NCBI RefSeq assembly: GCF_017329565.1
Contig: NZ_JAFMTT010000013.1
Source: Alicyclobacillus mali
Lineage (GTDB): Bacteria; Bacillota; Bacilli; Alicyclobacillales; Alicyclobacillaceae
Strand: one strand, 5' to 3'
DNA length: 64,000 nt
Part shown: positions 34,752 to 43,375 of the stretch, piece after piece
Layout: every line of letters begins with the position of its first letter
How positions within the stretch are numbered: the stretch's first letter is position 1
Notes under the pieces: generated by a model
The model's input: only the letters and a program-made list of their open reading frames with translations
The model's database searches: none
Told to the model about the DNA's origin: nothing
Made by a program: the position numbers and the translations under genes

Positions 34752-34837
34752 GTGAGCCGAATCCTGCTCGGGGCAGTTAAGTTTTTCTTATGAATCGAGC
34801 CCAGAGGTCGCTCAGCGATTACAGGACCAACAAAGAT

Positions 34838-34863
34838 AAAAAAAGGATGGCCCACGGCCATCC
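34838..34863 (-). terminator. Rho-independent terminator of hslU
   Basis: On the minus strand GGATGGCC-GTG-GGCCATCC, eight perfect pairs with a three-base loop, followed by seven T. Lies 18 bases after the hslU stop and separates the topA...hslU genes from the flagellar operon. Confidence 0.9.
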
Positions 34864-34880
34864 GACGTCGTTCCATCACG

Positions 34881-36275
34881 TTAAAGAATGAACTGACTCA
34901 AATCGCGATTTTGCACAATATCGCCGAGCTTCTCATCGACATACGCTTGCGTGATCTTGATCTCGCCGAGGTGAATTTCCGGCGCCTCAAAGGACAAGTC
35001 TTCCAGCACTTTCTCGACCAGCGTATGCAGGCGGCGCGCCCCGATGTTTTCGGTCTCCTCGTTCACCGTTTGCGCCATCTCGGCGATGCGCTCAATCGCC
35101 TCGGACGTAAACTCCACCCGAATGCCCTCGGTCTCGAGGAGCGCGGTATACTGCTTCATCAGCGAGTTTTCCGGCTCACGCAAGATGCGGATGAAGTCGT
35201 CCTTCGTCAACGGTTCCAGTTCCACGCGAATCGGAAACCGTCCCTGAAGCTCTGGAATCAGGTCGGACGGCTTCGCGATGTGGAACGCACCCGCACCAAT
35301 GAACAGCATGTAATCCGTCTTCACCGCGCCGTATTTTGTCGATACGGTCGAGCCTTCGACAATAGGCAAAATGTCCCGCTGCACGCCCTCGCGCGACACG
35401 TCCGGCCCGTGCGATTCACGGCCCGCGATTTTATCCATCTCGTCGATAAAGATAATCCCGTGATTTTCCGCTCGATAGATGGCCTCGGCCGTCACGGCAT
35501 CCATATCGATCAGCTTCTGCGCCTCTTCCTGCGTGAGCACTTTGCGGGCCTCTCGCACGGTCATCTTCCGCTTCTTCGTCGATTTCGGCAACAGGTTGCC
35601 GAGCATCTCTTGGAGATTGCCCAGGCTTTCCGCACCCATGCCCGGCATGAATCCCAGCGCCATGGGGCCCGCCTGCTCCTCGACGTCCACCTCGACGTAG
35701 TGGTCTTCAAGCGCCCCCATCAGCAACTTCTGCTTCACGCGCCGGCGTTCCTCTCGCACCTGATCAGACGATGGCTCCTGCGGGCGATCCGCCGAGAATC
35801 CCCCGCTGAACAGCATCTCAAGCGGATTCCTCCCGCGCGACCGCGCGCCTGGATCCGGCACCAGCGCTTCAACAATTCGTTCGTTGGCGCGGGTCTCGGC
35901 CTCGCTTTTCACCCGTTCCGCGTGCTCCGCCTTGACCATCCGCACAGCCGTCTCCACAAGGTCTCGAACCATCGATTCCACGTCGCGGCCGACATAGCCC
36001 ACTTCGGTGAACTTCGTGGCTTCCACCTTGATAAACGGTGCACCGACGAGCTTACTCAGCCTGCGCGCAATTTCCGTCTTTCCGACGCCCGTTGGTCCAA
36101 TCATCAGGATGTTCTTTGGCGTCACCTCGGCCTGCATTTCGGGCGATAGCTTCGACCGGCGATACCGATTTCTCAAGGCAATCGCGACGGCTCGCTTTGC
36201 CTTCTTCTGGCCCACGATGTACCGGTCCAGGTACTCGACAATTTCTCTGGGCGTCAACTCTCGCTCACTGGGCAT
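34881..36275 (-). CDS. hslU: HslUV/ClpYQ protease ATPase subunit HslU
   Basis: 464 residues, AAA+ unfoldase. Walker A in MIGPTGVGKTEIARRLSKLV (about residue 55-75), pore loop in EVGYVGRDVESM (GYVG), Walker B in GIIFIDEMDKIAGRE, sensor and arginine-finger region SDLIPELQGRFPIRVEL. The C-terminal residues (LSQFIL) insert into HslV. Preceded by hslV with an 11-base gap. Confidence 0.96.
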   Translation of the reverse strand: MPSERELTPREIVEYLDRYIVGQKKAKRAVAIALRNRYRRSKLSPEMQAEVTPKNILMIGPTGVGKTEIARRLSKLVGAPFIKVEATKFTEVGYVGRDVESMVRDLVETAVRMVKAEHAERVKSEAETRANERIVEALVPDPGARSRGRNPLEMLFSGGFSADRPQEPSSDQVREERRRVKQKLLMGALEDHYVEVDVEEQAGPMALGFMPGMGAESLGNLQEMLGNLLPKSTKKRKMTVREARKVLTQEEAQKLIDMDAVTAEAIYRAENHGIIFIDEMDKIAGRESHGPDVSREGVQRDILPIVEGSTVSTKYGAVKTDYMLFIGAGAFHIAKPSDLIPELQGRFPIRVELEPLTKDDFIRILREPENSLMKQYTALLETEGIRVEFTSEAIERIAEMAQTVNEETENIGARRLHTLVEKVLEDLSFEAPEIHLGEIKITQAYVDEKLGDIVQNRDLSQFIL

Positions 36276-36286
36276 GAGTCATCCCC

Positions 36287-36832
36287 CTATACCCCGACAG
36301 TCTCAAGGACAATGTGGTCGTTCGTGTACACACAAATCTCAGAAGCGATGAGTAGAGACTGCTTCGCAATCTCGGCAGGCTCGAGTTGCGTATTCCGGGC
36401 CAATGCGCGACCGGCCGCGAGTGCGTATCCGCCGCCCGATCCGATAGCGCATATGCCGTCGTCCGGCTGAATCACCTCTCCGCCCCCTGAGACGATGAGG
36501 AGATCCCGCGAATCCATGACAATCAACATCGCTTCGAGTTTTTGCAGCACTTTGTCAGACCGCCACTCCTTCGCAAGTTCCACGGCCGCCCGGGGCAGGT
36601 TCCCTTGAAATTCAACCAGTTTCTTCTCGAACTTCTCAAACAACGTGAACGCGTCTGCTACAGAGCCCGCGAACCCCGCAACCACGCGATCGTGATACAG
36701 CCTGCGCACCTTTCGAGCCCCATGTTTCATGACCATGCTGTTCCCAAACGTAACCTGGCCGTCGCCTGCCATGGCACCGCGCCCGTCTCTCAACATCGCA
36801 AAGATCGTGGTTCCGTGCATTTCATATGCCAT
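36287..36832 (-). CDS. hslV: HslUV/ClpYQ protease peptidase subunit HslV
   Basis: 181 residues. Start ATG at 36832 gives MAYEMHGTTIFAMLRDG; the catalytic threonine would be exposed after removal of the first residues before TTI. Note that B. subtilis ClpQ instead uses an N-terminal serine, so this is the ordinary threonine form. Motif VTFGNSMVMKHGARKVRRLY and GSGGGYALAAGRAL are typical. Overlaps the xerC end by 11 bases; the longer upstream frame is a shadow. Confidence 0.94.
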   Translation of the reverse strand: MAYEMHGTTIFAMLRDGRGAMAGDGQVTFGNSMVMKHGARKVRRLYHDRVVAGFAGSVADAFTLFEKFEKKLVEFQGNLPRAAVELAKEWRSDKVLQKLEAMLIVMDSRDLLIVSGGGEVIQPDDGICAIGSGGGYALAAGRALARNTQLEPAEIAKQSLLIASEICVYTNDHIVLETVGV

Positions 36833-37745
36833 CTTCGCTCGACTCCCGTCCCTGTTTGCCTCGACGTGCACGGGGATGCGCCGCGTAATACGCTCGAGCC
36901 AGTTGCTCGCGGCTCGTGTGGGTATAAATCTGCGTGCTCGACAAACTCGCGTGCCCCAACAATTCCTGAACGCTCCGGAGATCCGCCCCTCCATTCAGCA
37001 TGTGCGTCGCGAACGAATGGCGCAAGCCATGCACATGGACAGAACGAAGACCAGGAACCTCTCCGATGCGCCGAGCTAACACCCGGCGCACGCTGCGGTC
37101 GGTCAAGCGCCCTCCGCGACGATGGATGAAGACAGCCGGGCAGGAGGCCACTCGCTCGCGAAGCGGGAGATAGTTTCGAATGGCTTCCGCAGCCCGCCGC
37201 CCGATGATCACGTAGCGCTCGCGCCCTCCCTTGCCGAGAACGCGCGCAAAACCTGTGTCCAAGTCGAGATCGGCTACGTCCAAATGCACACATTCGCTGA
37301 CGCGAACCCCCGTCGCGTAGAGAAACTCCAATAGAGCGCGATCCCGTAGGGTCGAGAAATCGTCGCCCTTGAGGTGATCGAGGAGCGCAGCCACCTCTTC
37401 CTCGTGCAAGTAGCGTGGCAGACGCCGTTCCCTCTTTGGAAGGCGAACGTGTTCTGCCATGCCCGGGCGCAACCAACCTCGATCGGCGCAAAAACGCATA
37501 AACGTTCGCAAACACGAGAGCCGCCTCGCCACACTCGACTTGGCGGCCCCTTTCGCCAGCAGGTCGCTCGCGTGCATACGCACATCCCGCGTCGAGAGCT
37601 CGCTCATACAACGGATGTTACGATGATCCAGCCACTGCCGAAACGCCTCGAGATCCTGCCCATAACTGCGCACGGTGCGCGGGCTGAATTGAAGCGCCGC
37701 ATCACGCAGGAAGTCCTCAATGGCCATTTGGACCGTTGGACTCAC
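36822..37745 (-). CDS. xerC: Tyrosine recombinase XerC (CodV)
   Basis: 307 residues. N-terminal SAM-like DNA-binding domain; catalytic residues seen as R in YATGVRVSECVHLD, K in GKGGRERYVI, H-x-x-R in VHGLRHSFATHML, H in LLGHASLSSTQ and the nucleophile Y in IYTHTSREQL. Works with XerD to resolve chromosome dimers at dif. GTG at 37745 overlaps the trmFO stop; ATG at 37727 is an alternative. Same position as codV in B. subtilis. Confidence 0.94.
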   Translation of the reverse strand: MSPTVQMAIEDFLRDAALQFSPRTVRSYGQDLEAFRQWLDHRNIRCMSELSTRDVRMHASDLLAKGAAKSSVARRLSCLRTFMRFCADRGWLRPGMAEHVRLPKRERRLPRYLHEEEVAALLDHLKGDDFSTLRDRALLEFLYATGVRVSECVHLDVADLDLDTGFARVLGKGGRERYVIIGRRAAEAIRNYLPLRERVASCPAVFIHRRGGRLTDRSVRRVLARRIGEVPGLRSVHVHGLRHSFATHMLNGGADLRSVQELLGHASLSSTQIYTHTSREQLARAYYAAHPRARRGKQGRESSEDGI

Positions 37746-39055
37746 ACCCGTTCCAACTCCCTCATCAAAGCCTGGAGATCCTCCAGCGCCCGCGCGGCGT
37801 ACCGCTCGTAACGAGCCTTCTTATCTTTGACCGGCGGATCGAGTGGCGGAAAAATGCCAAAGGTCGCATTCATCGGTTGGAAGCCTTCGGGCGAGGCATG
37901 CGTGATATAGTGCGCCAAACTGCCTATCGACGTGGTTGCCGGGAATTCGAGCGCCTCCTGACCTGCCGCGACGCGAGCCGCATTGATGCCCGCAATGAGG
38001 CCAGAAGCTGCGGATTCGACGTACCCCTCGACGCCCGTCATCTGGCCTGCAAAAAACAGCGACCGGCGCGCCTTCGACTGGTACGTGGGAAGGAGCGCGA
38101 CCGGGCTGTTGATATACGTATTCCGATGCATCACTCCGTATCGCACGAATTCAGCCTGTTCAAGTCCAGGGATCATGCGGAACACCCGCTTCTGCTCGCC
38201 CCACTTCAGGTGCGTCTGAAAACCCACCATGTTGTACAGCGTAGCGGCCGCATTGTCCTGCCTCAGTTGCACAACCGCAAACGGACGCTTCCCCGTCTTG
38301 GGATCGCGGAGGCCGACCGGCTTCATGGGGCCAAAAAGCAGCGTCTGTTTGCCGCGCTTCGCCAACGTCTCGATGGGCATGCAACCCTCGAAGTACCGCT
38401 CCTCTTCAAAATCCTTCAGCTCAGCGCACTCCGCATGGACGAGGGCGTCGTAAAACGCATCAAATTCCTCTTCGGTCATGGGGCAGTTGATGTAGGCAGC
38501 ATCGCCCTGATCGTATCTCGACTGCAGGAACACCTTCGACATGTCGATGGATTCCTTGGTGACAATGGGCGCGGCAGCATCGTAGAAATACAGATCCCCA
38601 TGTCCCACGAGCTGGCGGATGTCCTCGGATAACGCCTGAGACGTGAGGGGGCCCGTTGCAACAATCGTGACGCCATCCTTCGGGATCTCTTCCATTTCGC
38701 GACGAATGACCTTGATGTTCGGATGGTTCGAGACGAGTTCCGTCACACGCTGCGAAAAGCCGTCTCGGTCGACGGCAAGGGCGTTACCGGCCGGTACGGC
38801 GTGCGCGTCCGCGGCCTGGATAATCACCGAATTGAGCCTGCGCATTTCCTCCTTCAACAGACCCACGGCGTTCGTGATACTGTTGGACCTGAGCGAATTG
38901 GTGCACACAAGTTCCGCGAATCGGTCAGTGTGATGGGCTGGCGTCATATGAACCGGGCGCATCTCGTACAGCGTGACCTCAGCACCTCGATTCGCGGCTT
39001 GCCAAGCCGCCTCCGATCCAGCCAGTCCCGCGCCGATCACCGTGACACGAGCCAC
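37742..39055 (-). CDS. trmFO: FADH2/folate-dependent tRNA uracil-54 methyltransferase TrmFO
   Basis: 437 residues. Methylates U54 of tRNA to ribothymidine using methylenetetrahydrofolate. FAD-binding N-terminus VTVIGAGLAGSEAAWQAANR; family motifs HMTPAHHTDRFAELVCTNSL and the active-site cysteine regions are intact (YINCPMTEEEFDAFYDALV; AECAELKDFEEERYFEGCMP). C-terminal TGVEGYVESAASGLIAGINA. Lies 12 bases after topA. Confidence 0.96.
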   Translation of the reverse strand: MARVTVIGAGLAGSEAAWQAANRGAEVTLYEMRPVHMTPAHHTDRFAELVCTNSLRSNSITNAVGLLKEEMRRLNSVIIQAADAHAVPAGNALAVDRDGFSQRVTELVSNHPNIKVIRREMEEIPKDGVTIVATGPLTSQALSEDIRQLVGHGDLYFYDAAAPIVTKESIDMSKVFLQSRYDQGDAAYINCPMTEEEFDAFYDALVHAECAELKDFEEERYFEGCMPIETLAKRGKQTLLFGPMKPVGLRDPKTGKRPFAVVQLRQDNAAATLYNMVGFQTHLKWGEQKRVFRMIPGLEQAEFVRYGVMHRNTYINSPVALLPTYQSKARRSLFFAGQMTGVEGYVESAASGLIAGINAARVAAGQEALEFPATTSIGSLAHYITHASPEGFQPMNATFGIFPPLDPPVKDKKARYERYAARALEDLQALMRELERV

Positions 39056-39067
39056 GCTGACACCTCC

Positions 39068-41158
39068 TCATTTCGCCTGTGCCTGTGTCTCCAACGCCGA
39101 GTGAGCCTTTTCATTGCTGCACACGACGACGGTCTTCCCCTTGCCTCCCTTTTCAATCATGGGGTGACCGCAGATCGGGCACGTCTGCCCCGTCGGGCGC
39201 TGCCATAGCACGTAGTCGCATTCGGGATACCCGCTGCACCCGTAAAAGACTTTTCTCGACTTCCCTCTGCGCTCCACGAGCGGTTTACCGCACTTCGGAC
39301 ACGGCACAGGAATTTCCTTCAGGATGGGTTTCGTATTTCGGCACTCTGGGAACCCGGGGCACGCGAGAAACTTTCCGTACTTCCCCGTCTTGTACACCAT
39401 CAGACGGCCGCATTTTTCACAGCGGACATCCGACACCTCATCCTTCAGCTCGACATGCCCCAGGGCGCTTTCCGCCTTCTTTAAATCCTTCTCAAAGTCA
39501 TGATAAAACTGATCGAGCAACTGGATCCAGTTCGCGTCACCCTCTTCGACCTTATCCAACCTGTTCTCCATGTCGGCCGTAAACGACACGTCGATGAGCT
39601 GCGGAAAGTGATCCTTCAGGATGTTCACCACGATTTCCCCGAGTTCGGTCGGGACAAACCGCTTCTGCTCCAAAACAACGTATCCGCGCTTCAACAGAAT
39701 GTCGATGGTCGGCGCGTATGTGCTCGGCCGGCCAATCCCCAGCTCTTCCATCGCCTTGACGAGAGACGACTCCGAGTAACGCGGAGGCGGCTGGGTGAAA
39801 TGTTGTTCCGGCTTCCAAGACTTCACCTGAACGACATCGCCCTCTTCGAGAGGCGGCAGCAGCTTACCCTCCTCTTCCTCCCCGTCGTCATCACGTCCTT
39901 CGGTGTAGAGCGCCATGAATCCAGGAAACCGGACCACCGAGCCCGTCGCGCGAAACCACGCGCCGTTCGCCTCGAAATCGACCGATGTCGTGTCGAGCAC
40001 GGCCGACTCCATCTGGCTTGCGACAAATCGCTCCCAAATCAGCTTGTAGAGGCGATACTGATCGCGCGACACGTGTTCCTTCAACTGATCAGGATGGCGC
40101 ATCACGGAAGTGGGACGAATGGCCTCATGTGCGTCCTGAGCGTCCTCGTTCTTGGCATACTGCCGTGGACGATCCGGCACGTAATCTTCACCAAACGACC
40201 GCCGAATGTATGCCCTCGCTTCTTCCTGCGCGGACTGTGCGATGCGCGTGGAGTCGGTTCGCATGTAGGTAATCAGACCGACCGTTCCTTCTCCCGGCAC
40301 ATCGAGACCTTCATACAGCTGTTGCGCAATTTGCATGGTCTTGTACGCGCGAAACCCCAGTTTACGAGCGGCTTCCTGCTGAAGGCTGCTCGTGGTGAAC
40401 GGCGCCGCCGGATTTCGCTTGCGCTCCGACTTCTTGACCCGACGAACCACCAGCGAATGGCCTTCCACGCGAGCCAACAGTTCCCGCACGGCCGCTTCGT
40501 TTGGAAGCGGTGTCTTTTCCTCGTGATAACCGTAAAACCGCGCCACCAGCTTCTTCCCATGCACCTGGCCATGCGCATCGACGGTCCAATACTCCTCCGG
40601 TTGAAACGAACGAATTTCATGCTCGCGATCGACGACGAGTCGTAACGCAACAGACTGCACCCGGCCGGCCGACAGGCCTTTCTTAACCTTTCGCCAGAGC
40701 AACGGGCTCAGCTTGTACCCTACAAGTCGGTCCAAGATTCGCCGAGTCTGCTGCGCGTTGACGAGATCGCGATTAATTTTTCGAGGGTGCTGAAACGCCT
40801 GTTTGACAGCATCCTTGGTGATCTCGTGAAAGACGACACGGCAATCGTCGTCAGGGTTCAAATCGAGAAGATGCTGCAGGTGCCAAGCGATTGCCTCTCC
40901 TTCGCGGTCAGGGTCGGCCGCGAGATACACTTTTTTGGCTTTCTTGCTCGCCTCTCGAAGCGCTTTAATGACGTCACCCTTGCCGCGAATGGTGATATAT
41001 TTCGGTTCAAACCCATGTTCCACATCGACGCCGAGCTGGCTCTTCGGCAAGTCGCGCACGTGGCCCATGGAAGCTTTCACGGTGTATTTGCTCCCCAAAT
41101 ATTTCCCAATCGTCTTCGCCTTGGCAGGCGACTCGACGATGACCAGATAGTCTGACAC
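39068..41158 (-). CDS. topA: DNA topoisomerase I
   Basis: 696 residues. Start is GTG at 41158 with GGAGG eight bases upstream and the usual N-terminus SDYLVIVESPAKAKTIGKYL. The Toprim acidic site DPDREGEAIAWHL and the catalytic tyrosine in GLITYMRTDSTRIA (about residue 300) are present. Three C-terminal Cys4 zinc ribbons begin at CEKCGR, CPKCGK and CPICGH. Relaxes negative supercoils. Confidence 0.97.
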   Translation of the reverse strand: MSDYLVIVESPAKAKTIGKYLGSKYTVKASMGHVRDLPKSQLGVDVEHGFEPKYITIRGKGDVIKALREASKKAKKVYLAADPDREGEAIAWHLQHLLDLNPDDDCRVVFHEITKDAVKQAFQHPRKINRDLVNAQQTRRILDRLVGYKLSPLLWRKVKKGLSAGRVQSVALRLVVDREHEIRSFQPEEYWTVDAHGQVHGKKLVARFYGYHEEKTPLPNEAAVRELLARVEGHSLVVRRVKKSERKRNPAAPFTTSSLQQEAARKLGFRAYKTMQIAQQLYEGLDVPGEGTVGLITYMRTDSTRIAQSAQEEARAYIRRSFGEDYVPDRPRQYAKNEDAQDAHEAIRPTSVMRHPDQLKEHVSRDQYRLYKLIWERFVASQMESAVLDTTSVDFEANGAWFRATGSVVRFPGFMALYTEGRDDDGEEEEGKLLPPLEEGDVVQVKSWKPEQHFTQPPPRYSESSLVKAMEELGIGRPSTYAPTIDILLKRGYVVLEQKRFVPTELGEIVVNILKDHFPQLIDVSFTADMENRLDKVEEGDANWIQLLDQFYHDFEKDLKKAESALGHVELKDEVSDVRCEKCGRLMVYKTGKYGKFLACPGFPECRNTKPILKEIPVPCPKCGKPLVERRGKSRKVFYGCSGYPECDYVLWQRPTGQTCPICGHPMIEKGGKGKTVVVCSNEKAHSALETQAQAK

Positions 41159-41212
41159 GCCACGATCCTCCATTCGTCGCAGCCTTGGCAAACCCTGTCC
41201 TTGGTTCAAACC

Positions 41213-41242
41213 ATATTATCACCGCGATCCTTTCCTTTGCAA
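41213..41242 (-). promoter_or_regulatory. Probable promoter of topA
   Basis: On the minus strand TTGCAA (41237-41242), 18 bases, TAATAT (41213-41218), with TGA just before the -10 (extended form). Transcription would start near 41205, about 48 bases before the GTG. It would drive topA-trmFO-xerC-hslV-hslU up to the terminator at 34838. Confidence 0.55.
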
Positions 41243-41398
41243 ACCATACGCATGTGGCCCCGTGGGACCCGTTCATGGTCAACCGACCTTCGGTGGGTAG
41301 AGCGAAAGTTCCAGTTGTGCTCCCCACGACGTGAATGGTAACGTGAAGGCAGAGGCGGGTCGCGCCGTCCATCCGTTGGCAAGGTGGTTCATATCCTT

Positions 41399-42286
41399 AT
41401 GAAAATAGGTACGCACCATGGAAAGTTCCATGCAGATGAAGTGTTTGCTGTCGCCATTCTGCGAACCATTTATCCAGACGCCGTTATCGTGCGAACGCGA
41501 AACAAGTCCATTCTGGCCAAGTGCGATCTCGTCGTTGATGTCGGCGGCGGGCCGTACGATCACCACACTGTGCACAAAACACACCGCCCGAACGGAATTC
41601 CCTATGCCGCGGCAGGCCTCATCTGGCGGGATTTTGGAGATCGGTTTCTAACGGCGCTCGGCGTCGAACGCGAAGAAGATCGCGCCTTGGTGTGCAACAA
41701 CATCGATGACAAACTGTTCCAGGCCATTGACGCGATCGACAACGGCATCGAACTCGAACGCGACATGCGCATTAAGGGGATATCGGAACTCGTCGGTTCG
41801 TTTAACCCCACTTGGAACTCGCAGGAAGACGAAAACCGCGCATTTGAACGGGCATTGGAGTTTGCCACGCAGATCCTCATGAACTACGCCAACCACGAGA
41901 TCAGCAGAATACAGGCGACCGAAATCGTGAAAACGGCGTATGCGGCGCGGAAAGAGCCTGCGCTCCTGGTCTTGCCAACTTGCTGCCCGTGGACGGAAAC
42001 ACTCCTCGAGATCGATCCATCTGGAGAAGTGTTGTACGTCGCCTTTCCGGACAAGACGGGCCAATATCGTCTGCAGGTCGTCCCGAAAGGCCCTGGGACC
42101 TTCGAAGCGCGAAAACCGTTGCCGAGCGAGTGGGCGGGAAAAGAAGGGGAAGAGCTCGTGTCCGTCTGTGGCGTGGAAGATGCAGTATTTTGCCATCCTG
42201 CGCGGTTCATCGCTGGCGCAGAGAGTTTGCACGGTATCTTACAAATGGCAGAAGAAGCACTGGCAGCCGAGCCGTCCAACCCTTGA
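41399..42286 (+). CDS. MYG1-family (UPF0160) DHH-type phosphoesterase/nuclease
   Basis: 295 residues. Signature of the family is seen as GTHHGKFHADEVFAVAILRT at the N-terminus, VDVGGGPYDHHTVHK around residue 55, FHHH-type metal ligands, and later WNSQEDENRAFERALEFA. Human and yeast MYG1 are 3'-5' RNA exonucleases of mitochondria and nucleus; the role of bacterial members is not established. Start ATG at 41399; an upstream GTG at 41384 is possible. Plus-strand insertion between topA and wall genes, absent at this place in B. subtilis. Confidence 0.87.
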   Translation: MKIGTHHGKFHADEVFAVAILRTIYPDAVIVRTRNKSILAKCDLVVDVGGGPYDHHTVHKTHRPNGIPYAAAGLIWRDFGDRFLTALGVEREEDRALVCNNIDDKLFQAIDAIDNGIELERDMRIKGISELVGSFNPTWNSQEDENRAFERALEFATQILMNYANHEISRIQATEIVKTAYAARKEPALLVLPTCCPWTETLLEIDPSGEVLYVAFPDKTGQYRLQVVPKGPGTFEARKPLPSEWAGKEGEELVSVCGVEDAVFCHPARFIAGAESLHGILQMAEEALAAEPSNP

Positions 42287-42311
42287 CGTCGGCGCAACGC
42301 CCGAAAACGCG

Positions 42312-42350
42312 CAAGAGCCAGGGTTCGGCATCTAAGCGACCTGGCTCTTG
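42312..42350. terminator. Hairpin between convergent genes
   Basis: CAAGAGCCAGG and its exact complement CCTGGCTCTTG with a 17-base loop, between the MYG1-like and the SleB-like stops. There is no long T-run on either strand, so termination is likely but weak. Confidence 0.5.
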
Positions 42351-42361
42351 TCAGCGCTCTG

Positions 42362-43150
42362 TTATTTGGCGAAGACGAGATGACCGATTTCCGCGATCAC
42401 GGGCTGCTGCCAGACCCAGCTCCCGGCGGGCGTTTCGGAGGGATTGTAGAACACCAACGCGCCCGGGACGATATCGTCCCCCTTCAAGACGTCGAGAGCA
42501 GCCTGTACGTTCTGCGCATTCGGCTGAGAGTAAATATAGCCATTCGCGACGCTTTCAAATTGGTAGTGGCCGTCACTGACCTGAAATACAACCTGTTGCA
42601 CCGTGCTCCCGTATCCACCTGCGGCGATTCGATGCATGATCACGTCGCCAACAGCGATTTGCGCCTGAAGCGACTCGCCACCGGCTTCCGCATGAATCAC
42701 ATGCTCTAGCCAGTACAGGTCACTGGACGACGCGGAGGTGGATGCGGCAACATGGGCCTGTAGCATGTGTGAAGTCTGCGCTAAGCCAACCGGAACCCGG
42801 ACGGTGGATCCAATCGGAAGATTCAGGGGATCGACAGAGGGATTCGCAGCCAACATCTCTTTCGTGGAGATGCCGAACCGTTTGCCAATGAGGAACAGCG
42901 TGTCGCCCGACTTGACCGTGACGTTTTGAACCTCTGGGATTTGCACCGACGAGCCAATGGGCAGATTCTGCGGGGTCACGTCTGGGTTTGCGTCTTCCAA
43001 CAACTGAACGGGAAGGTCGTGCGCCTGTGCGATAGTCCATAGTGACTGCCCAGGCTCCACGGTGGTGGTTGCCGCGAACGCGGAGGAAACGCCAACCCCT
43101 GCCGTCAACGCCATGGCGCATCCCGCGAGACACCAAGATCGAAAACGCAT
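42362..43150 (-). CDS. LysM-containing SleB-type cell wall hydrolase
   Basis: 262 residues. Signal peptide (CLAGCAMALTAGVGVSSAFA), two LysM modules (about residues 32-76 TVEPGQSLWTIAQAHDLPVQ and 81-125 TVKSGDTLFLIGKRFGISTK), a Ser/Ala linker, and a C-terminal Hydrolase_2/SleB domain with the catalytic glutamate in HVIHAEAGGESLQAQIAVGD. SleB proteins are lytic transglycosylases acting on spore cortex or vegetative wall. Start ATG at 43150 has AGAGG nine bases upstream. The leader holds a c-di-AMP riboswitch. Confidence 0.92.
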   Translation of the reverse strand: MRFRSWCLAGCAMALTAGVGVSSAFAATTTVEPGQSLWTIAQAHDLPVQLLEDANPDVTPQNLPIGSSVQIPEVQNVTVKSGDTLFLIGKRFGISTKEMLAANPSVDPLNLPIGSTVRVPVGLAQTSHMLQAHVAASTSASSSDLYWLEHVIHAEAGGESLQAQIAVGDVIMHRIAAGGYGSTVQQVVFQVSDGHYQFESVANGYIYSQPNAQNVQAALDVLKGDDIVPGALVFYNPSETPAGSWVWQQPVIAEIGHLVFAK

Positions 43151-43164
43151 GTCATCCATCCTCT

Positions 43165-43300
43165 CGTTTTCCGCCTCCGAGGTTAGTTGTCGGGTTCGGG
43201 TAACGAGTCCCCTTCGCGCCCTGTGACGCGTTCACCCCAAGGCCCGAGGCCTTTCATCCCCCGTACGCGCGCGTGCGCGATTCGGCAAAGTCTTGGACGA
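43165..43300 (-). ncRNA. c-di-AMP riboswitch (ydaO/yuaA type) upstream of SleB-like gene
   Basis: On the minus strand the leader has, in order, TTTGCCGAATC, GGGGGATG, CTTGGGGTGAACGCG, and the 3' conserved CCCGAACCCGACAACTAACC followed by TCGGAGGCGG, which are the conserved blocks of the ydaO class. This class binds c-di-AMP and usually shuts off wall-hydrolase and potassium-transport genes, fitting the gene directly downstream. An extended -10 site TGGTATGAT (TATGAT at 43306-43311) lies just before it. Confidence 0.88.
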
Positions 43301-43375
43301 CGACCATCATACCAACCTGACTGTCGCGCGAAAACCCAAACTTGTTGACATCACAGGTGACTTCTGCTCTTTCGC

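Noticed and set aside
34690..34836. Sigma-D promoter before flgB
   Set aside because: No TAAA-15-GCCGATAT-like pair found on the minus strand in this leader.
34911..36149. Long plus-strand frame (412 codons) over hslU
   Set aside because: Mirror of the hslU codons; composition rich in His, Arg and Leu, no domain.
39500..40645. Long plus-strand frame (381 codons) over topA
   Set aside because: Antisense shadow of topA without supporting features.
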